Notes under the pieces: model-generated | Seen by the model: the letters and a program-made list of their open reading frames with translations, nothing else | Told to the model about the DNA's origin: nothing | Database searches by the model: none | Shown here: one piece after another, positions 59,658-64,000 of the stretch | Layout of the letters: each line of letters opens with the position of its first letter | How positions within the stretch are numbered: the stretch's first letter is position 1 | Translations under genes and position numbers: made by a program | From: Hyphobacterium marinum | GTDB taxonomy: Bacteria > Pseudomonadota > Alphaproteobacteria > Caulobacterales > Maricaulaceae | Reading direction: 5' to 3' | Length of the DNA: 64,000 bases | NCBI RefSeq assembly: GCF_036330325.1 | Contig: NZ_JAZDRO010000001.1 | Location: forward strand, 806,001-870,000

Positions 59658-61757
59658 CTACCAGATGCCGACGCGCTCTTCCGGCGGCAGGTAGAGCTGG
59701 TCGTCCTCGGTCACGCCGAAAGCTTCGTACCAGGGGTCGAGATTCCGCACGACGCCATTGGTCCGGTATTGCGACGGGCTGTGCGGGTCGGTGACCAGGC
59801 GCTGACGCAGATTGTCCTCACGGTAGAGGCGGCGCCAGACCTGTGCCCAGGCCAGGAAGAAGCGCTGGTCGCCGGTCATGCCGTCAAGCTCGGGTGCAAC
59901 ACCATCACAGCAGGCATCGAGATGGCGGTGATAGGCCGAGTAGGCCATCTGCAGTCCGCCGAGATCGCCAATATTCTCGCCCATGGTGAAGGTACCATTC
60001 ACAAACATGCCCTCGATCGGGGAGTAGGTGTCGTACTGTGCGCCGAGCGCGCCGGAGCGCTGTTCAAAAGCCTCGTTGGTCTCAACCGACCACCAGTTGC
60101 GAATACGGCCCGCCTCATCGAACTGGCGGCCCTGGTCATCGAAGCCATGGCCGATTTCGTGACCGATCACCGCGCCGATCGCGCCGTAATTGATGGCCGC
60201 ATCGGCATTCGGATCGAAGAAGGGCGGCTGAAGGATGCCGGCCGGGAAGGTGATCTGGTTCATCAACGGGTTGTAGGACGCGTTGACCGTTTGCGGCGGA
60301 TAGGGCCACTGGCCACGATCGACCGGGCCCTGCAGGTCTTCAAGCTGGTCGTTCCAGTTGAACTCGTTGATCCGCACCAGATTGCCGAACAGGTCATCGG
60401 CCTGGATTTCGAGGTCCGAATAATCCGTCCACTCGTCCGGATATCCGATCCGCGGCTCGAAGGTGGAGAGTTTGAGGAGGGCTTGCTCGCGCGTCTCCTC
60501 ATCCATCCATTCGAGATTTTGCAGGCGTTCCTCGAAAGCTGCGATCAGGTTGGCGACGAGGTCTTCCATCTGGTCTTTCGACGAGGCCGGGAAGTGACGC
60601 TCGACATAGACCTGACCGACTGCCTCACCGAGTGATCCGCCGACGAGATTGACGCCGCGGCGGTCACGCGGGCGCTGCTCCTCGGTGCCGTTCAGCGTGC
60701 GGCCATAGAGGTTGAAGCTGGCCTGGTCGAAGGCGGCCGGCAGGGCATTGGTGTTGTTGTTGAGGATGTGGAAGGTCATGTAATCCTGCCACACATCGAC
60801 CGGCGTGTCGGCGAAGATCTGGCCGGCACCCTCGATCGCGCTGGGTTGCGCAACGAGATAGGACTCGACGCTGCCCAGACCCAGCGAGGTCAGGCCTTCG
60901 GTCAGGTTCAGCGACGGGGCCAGCGCAGACAGCTGGTCGAGCGGCATCGGATTGTAGATTTCCTGGATGTTGCGGCTGCGTTCCTGGGTCCAGTGGACTT
61001 CGGCGATGCGCACTTCCAGGTCCATGATCGCGTTGGCTTTTTCCTCGCCGCCATCGATGCCGGCCAGATCAAATATCTCTGCGATATAGGCACGGTAGGC
61101 GTCCCGGTATTCCTCGAAGCGCTCTTCTTCGTTCAGGTAGAAATCACGGTCCGGAAGACCCAGCCCGCCCTGGCCGACAAAGACCGTGTAGCGGGTCGTG
61201 TCTGCCGGATCGGGAATGATGCCCGCGCCAAAAGGCGACTGGTGATGCAGGGTGGCGAACAGGGCCGCGACGTCGTCATGGGTCTCGGCCGCCGCGATCT
61301 CGTCCAGCCAGGGCTGGATCGGCTCCAGGCCGCGCGCCTCGATCGTGTCGGTATCCATCCAGCTGGCATAGAGATCGCCGACCTTCTGCTCGACCGTGCC
61401 TTGCGCCGGGCTGGCAGAGGCGAGATCGACGATGATGTCCTGAACATGCTGCTCGGCCTCAAGCGCAAGCTCGGTGAACATGCCGTAATTCGACAGATCG
61501 CCAGGGATTTCCGTGGAGTCGAGCCAGGCACCGTTGGCGTAGCGGAAGAAGTCGTCACCGGGGTCAACCGACGCATCCATGCCGGCGGTATCAAAACCCC
61601 AAGCTCCGAGTTCGGCAGCGGCAACCTCCTGGTTGCCATCATCGGTCATGCTGTCCTGCTGGACGGCATCATCGGTCATCGCCGTATCGTCGCCGGCGGG
61701 TTCACCGCACCCGGCAAGAAGCGCCAGGCAGGCACCGCCCAATAGCCACTTTTTCAT
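59658..61757 (-). CDS. M13-family metallopeptidase, lipoprotein (paralog 3)
   Basis: About 699 residues with lipobox LLAGC and an acidic Asp/Gln/Thr linker before the peptidase domain. The domain opens with SVDPGDDFFRYANGAW. Zinc motif GHEIGHGFDDQGRQFD; PPQTVNASYNPLMNQITFPAGIL and ENIGDLGGLQMAYSAYHRHLDACCDG mark it as the sister of paralog 4. The CCDG insert and LQMAYSAYHRHL set are shared only by 3 and 4. Start ATG at 61757. Confidence 0.95.
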   Translation of the reverse strand: MKKWLLGGACLALLAGCGEPAGDDTAMTDDAVQQDSMTDDGNQEVAAAELGAWGFDTAGMDASVDPGDDFFRYANGAWLDSTEIPGDLSNYGMFTELALEAEQHVQDIIVDLASASPAQGTVEQKVGDLYASWMDTDTIEARGLEPIQPWLDEIAAAETHDDVAALFATLHHQSPFGAGIIPDPADTTRYTVFVGQGGLGLPDRDFYLNEEERFEEYRDAYRAYIAEIFDLAGIDGGEEKANAIMDLEVRIAEVHWTQERSRNIQEIYNPMPLDQLSALAPSLNLTEGLTSLGLGSVESYLVAQPSAIEGAGQIFADTPVDVWQDYMTFHILNNNTNALPAAFDQASFNLYGRTLNGTEEQRPRDRRGVNLVGGSLGEAVGQVYVERHFPASSKDQMEDLVANLIAAFEERLQNLEWMDEETREQALLKLSTFEPRIGYPDEWTDYSDLEIQADDLFGNLVRINEFNWNDQLEDLQGPVDRGQWPYPPQTVNASYNPLMNQITFPAGILQPPFFDPNADAAINYGAIGAVIGHEIGHGFDDQGRQFDEAGRIRNWWSVETNEAFEQRSGALGAQYDTYSPIEGMFVNGTFTMGENIGDLGGLQMAYSAYHRHLDACCDGVAPELDGMTGDQRFFLAWAQVWRRLYREDNLRQRLVTDPHSPSQYRTNGVVRNLDPWYEAFGVTEDDQLYLPPEERVGIW

Positions 61758-61911
61758 CGACTTGAACTCCGTTTGTGATTTCGCGGAACGGCAGTCCTCC
61801 CCGCCGCCCGCATCTGGAAAATTTCCTGACATTAACCTATCGGAAGGGTGAGAAAATTCAATTCACATGACCAGTCGCAGCCCGGGACAAGTCCGCGCGG
61901 AATCCCGCATG

Positions 61912-61941
61912 AAAAAAGGGCCCGGCGTGTGCCGGACCCTT
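61912..61941 (-). terminator. Intrinsic terminator after the fourth M13 gene
   Basis: AAGGGCCCGGC/GCCGGACCCTT (one mismatch), loop GTGT; on the minus strand six T follow. Confidence 0.75.
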
Positions 61942-61970
61942 CTTCAGCGGTCAGTGGGAGGATCGCTGGT

Positions 61971-64000
61971 CTACCAGACCTTCACCCGGTCTTCGGGGGG
62001 CAGGTAGAGCTGGTCGTCCTCGGTCACGTCAAACGCCGCGTACCAGGCGTCCAGATTGCGCACGATTCCGTTGGTCCGATATTCGGACGGGCTGTGCGGA
62101 TCGGAGACGATGCGCTGGCGCAGATTGTTCTCGCGGTAGTGCCGGCGCCAGACCTGGGCCCAGGCCAGGAAGAAGCGCTGGTCGCCGGTCAGACCATTGA
62201 GCACGGGGGCTTCCCCGTCGCAGCAGGCATCGAGATGGCGGTGATAGGCGTCATAGGCCATCTGCAGACCGCCGAGATCGCCGATATTCTCACCCAGTGT
62301 GAAGCGCCCATTCACATTGACGCCCTCCAGAGGTGAGAAACCGTCGAACTGGGCCACCAGTTCATCGGTCAGTTCCCGAAAGCGGGTGTCGGAGTCTTCC
62401 GTCCACCAGCTCATCTGGGCCCCGACGGCATCGTAATTGCGGCCGCTGTCATCGAAGCCGTGACCGATCTCGTGGCCAATCACGCCGCCAATGGCCCCGT
62501 AATTGATCGCCGCATCGGCGTTCGGGTCGAAGAAGGGAGCCTGGAGGATCCCCGCCGGGAAGAAGATCAGGTTTTCCGTCGGCCGGTAGGAGGCATTGAC
62601 GGTCTGGGGCGGATAGCTCCACTCGCCGCGCTCGACCGGTCGGTCGAGATCGGCGAGGTTTTCATCCCACTGCCACTGGTCGATCCGCATCATGTTGCCG
62701 AAATAGTCGTCGGCGCGGATCTCGATGGAGGAGTAGTCCTCCCATTCCTCCGGATAGCCGATCCGGGGCAGGAAGCCTTCGAGTTTGACCAGCGCCTGGG
62801 CGCGGGTTTCGTCGTCCATCCAGTCGAGGTTTTCCAGCCGGATCGCAAAGGCGTCGATCAGGTTCTGGACGAGGTCGTCCATCTGGTCCTTGCTCGATTG
62901 CGGGAAGTGGCGTTCGACATATATCTGGCCAACCGCCTCGCCGAGATTGCCATTGACGACATTGACGCCGCGCAGGTGACGCGGGCGCTGTTCCTCGATT
63001 CCATTGAGTGTGCGCGAATAGAAATCGAACTGGGCGGCATCGAAGTCCGCCGTCAGCCGCCCGGCATAGTCGCTGAGGAAGTGGAAAGTCAGATAGTCCC
63101 GCCAGGTCTCGACCGGAACGTCACCGACCAGGGCCGCGAGCTCAACCAGCGCACCTTCCTGACGGAATTGATAGCCGTCGCGGATGCCGACGCCGCGGGC
63201 CTCGAACAAGCCGCGCCAGTCGAAATCGGGCGCGAGAGCTTCAATCTCCTCGATGGTCAGCTCGTTGTTGAGCGCTACCGGGTCCCGGTTCTGCTCACGC
63301 GTGTAGTGGGCTTCGGCGATACGGGTTTCGAGGTCGAGAATGTCCTGCGCCCGGCTGGAACCGTTCTCGATCCCGGCGAGTGTGAAGAGTGTCTCGATAT
63401 AGCCGAGGAAGGCGGTCCGGACCTCTGCCATCTGCTCGGACTCGGTGTCGAGATAATAGTCCCGGTCCGGCAGGCTCAGCCCGCTCTGCACGACATAGGG
63501 AATGCGCGTGCGCGGGCTGTTGACGTCGGTACCAACGAAGACCGCGATAGGCGTGTCGTATTGCAGCGTCGCGAACGCCTCGATCACGTCGGCGTGGGTT
63601 TCGATGGCAGCGAGATCGGCGAGCCAGGGCTGGATCGGTTCCAGGCCGCGCGCCTCGATGGCGTCGGCATCCATCCAGCTGGCGTAGAGATCGCCGACCT
63701 GTTGCTCGACACTGCCCTCGGGCGCATCCATTTCCGACACGTCGGTGATGATCTGGAGGATTTGTTCCTCGCCCCGGTCAATGAGGACGTGGAACATGCC
63801 GTAGTTGGACCGATCGGAGGGAATCGCGGTCCGGTCGAGCCAGCCGCCATTGGCGTAGCGGTAAAAGTCGTCACCGGGATCGACACTGCGGTCCATCCCG
63901 GTCAGGTCAAATCCCCACTCGCCAATTTCCGGGGCGGCAACGGCCATGTCCTGCTGGCCGGTGCCCGCAGATCCGATGTCGGCGGTTTCAACGTTGGTGT
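61971..64000 (-). CDS. M13-family metallopeptidase (paralog 4, 5' end beyond the window)
   Basis: The frame stays open from the stop at 61971 to the right edge, so the N-terminus is missing. An internal ATG at 63947 would remove the linker and is not needed. Zinc motif GHEIGHGFDDSGRNYD, PPQTVNASYRPTENLIFFPAGIL and ENIGDLGGLQMAYDAYHRHLDACCDG are intact. Closest to paralog 3. A lipoprotein signal would be expected beyond the edge, as in paralogs 1 and 3. Confidence 0.93.
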   Translation of the reverse strand, partial: TNVETADIGSAGTGQQDMAVAAPEIGEWGFDLTGMDRSVDPGDDFYRYANGGWLDRTAIPSDRSNYGMFHVLIDRGEEQILQIITDVSEMDAPEGSVEQQVGDLYASWMDADAIEARGLEPIQPWLADLAAIETHADVIEAFATLQYDTPIAVFVGTDVNSPRTRIPYVVQSGLSLPDRDYYLDTESEQMAEVRTAFLGYIETLFTLAGIENGSSRAQDILDLETRIAEAHYTREQNRDPVALNNELTIEEIEALAPDFDWRGLFEARGVGIRDGYQFRQEGALVELAALVGDVPVETWRDYLTFHFLSDYAGRLTADFDAAQFDFYSRTLNGIEEQRPRHLRGVNVVNGNLGEAVGQIYVERHFPQSSKDQMDDLVQNLIDAFAIRLENLDWMDDETRAQALVKLEGFLPRIGYPEEWEDYSSIEIRADDYFGNMMRIDQWQWDENLADLDRPVERGEWSYPPQTVNASYRPTENLIFFPAGILQAPFFDPNADAAINYGAIGGVIGHEIGHGFDDSGRNYDAVGAQMSWWTEDSDTRFRELTDELVAQFDGFSPLEGVNVNGRFTLGENIGDLGGLQMAYDAYHRHLDACCDGEAPVLNGLTGDQRFFLAWAQVWRRHYRENNLRQRIVSDPHSPSEYRTNGIVRNLDAWYAAFDVTEDDQLYLPPEDRVKVW

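Noticed and set aside
1..64000. CRISPR array
   Set aside because: No regularly spaced short repeats of 24-40 bases with unique spacers were seen.

Overview
The window looks like a chromosomal segment of a GC-rich alphaproteobacterium. I suspect a dimorphic marine lineage near Maricaulales/Hyphomonadaceae. The grounds are the small SRP RNA directly upstream of dnaX, the order rpmH-rnpA-yidC-engB, a DnaX without its usual zinc-finger cysteines, CtrA-like TTAG-N7-TTAA boxes, dispersed palindromes of a kind common in this class, and a block of M13 peptidase paralogs. The lineage is inference from gene order and motifs; no database was searched.

Layout. 1-7650: a small unknown ORF behind a palindromic operator-like site, a paraoxonase-like lipolactonase/SMP-30 protein, a secreted alpha/beta hydrolase, an AsmA-like protein, a BON-MscS channel, and an ArsR regulator with two AHSA1/SRPBCC genes in a tightly overlapped operon. 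7676-11451: SRP RNA, dnaX, ebfC and recR (replication and repair), then a queuosine-precursor transporter. 11448-15251: a PQQ-type sugar dehydrogenase, a FemAB/GNAT-like acyltransferase and rmuC. 15283-19053: def, small genes, fmt and truA (translation start and tRNA modification). 19035-26841: dapE and, on the same strand, an almost completely overlapping operon rpmH-rnpA-yidC-engB-DUF1036-HAD-dapD. 26972-31492: an orphan histidine kinase, a 300 bp stack of palindromic repeats, gamma-glutamyltransferase and a NylC-like P1 peptidase.

31592-49090 is a probable genomic island of about 17.4 kb. It is anchored in the 3' end of a tRNA-Arg(ACG) gene and bounded on the right by an exact 18 bp copy of that tRNA end. 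It carries a four-gene operon (SNF2-type helicase, DUF4391 protein, Type III Mod methyltransferase, Type III Res nuclease). Divergent from this is a gene of about 8 kb for a secreted multidomain surface protein. In that protein three propeller-like, lower-GC segments are spliced into cadherin-like (Tandem-95/VCBS) domains at the same place each time. No integrase is visible.

49094-51759 is a sulfide/persulfide detoxification module: a BigR/SqrR-type ArsR repressor with two cysteines, a rhodanese, a TauE/SafE permease and a divergent persulfide-dioxygenase-like hydrolase around three operator repeats spaced exactly 15 bp. It is followed by a DUF819 membrane protein and rfbBA (dTDP-sugar synthesis). 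55125-64000 holds four consecutive M13 (neprilysin-like) metallopeptidase paralogs on the minus strand. A GC-rich hairpin follows each gene, and the last gene runs off the window.
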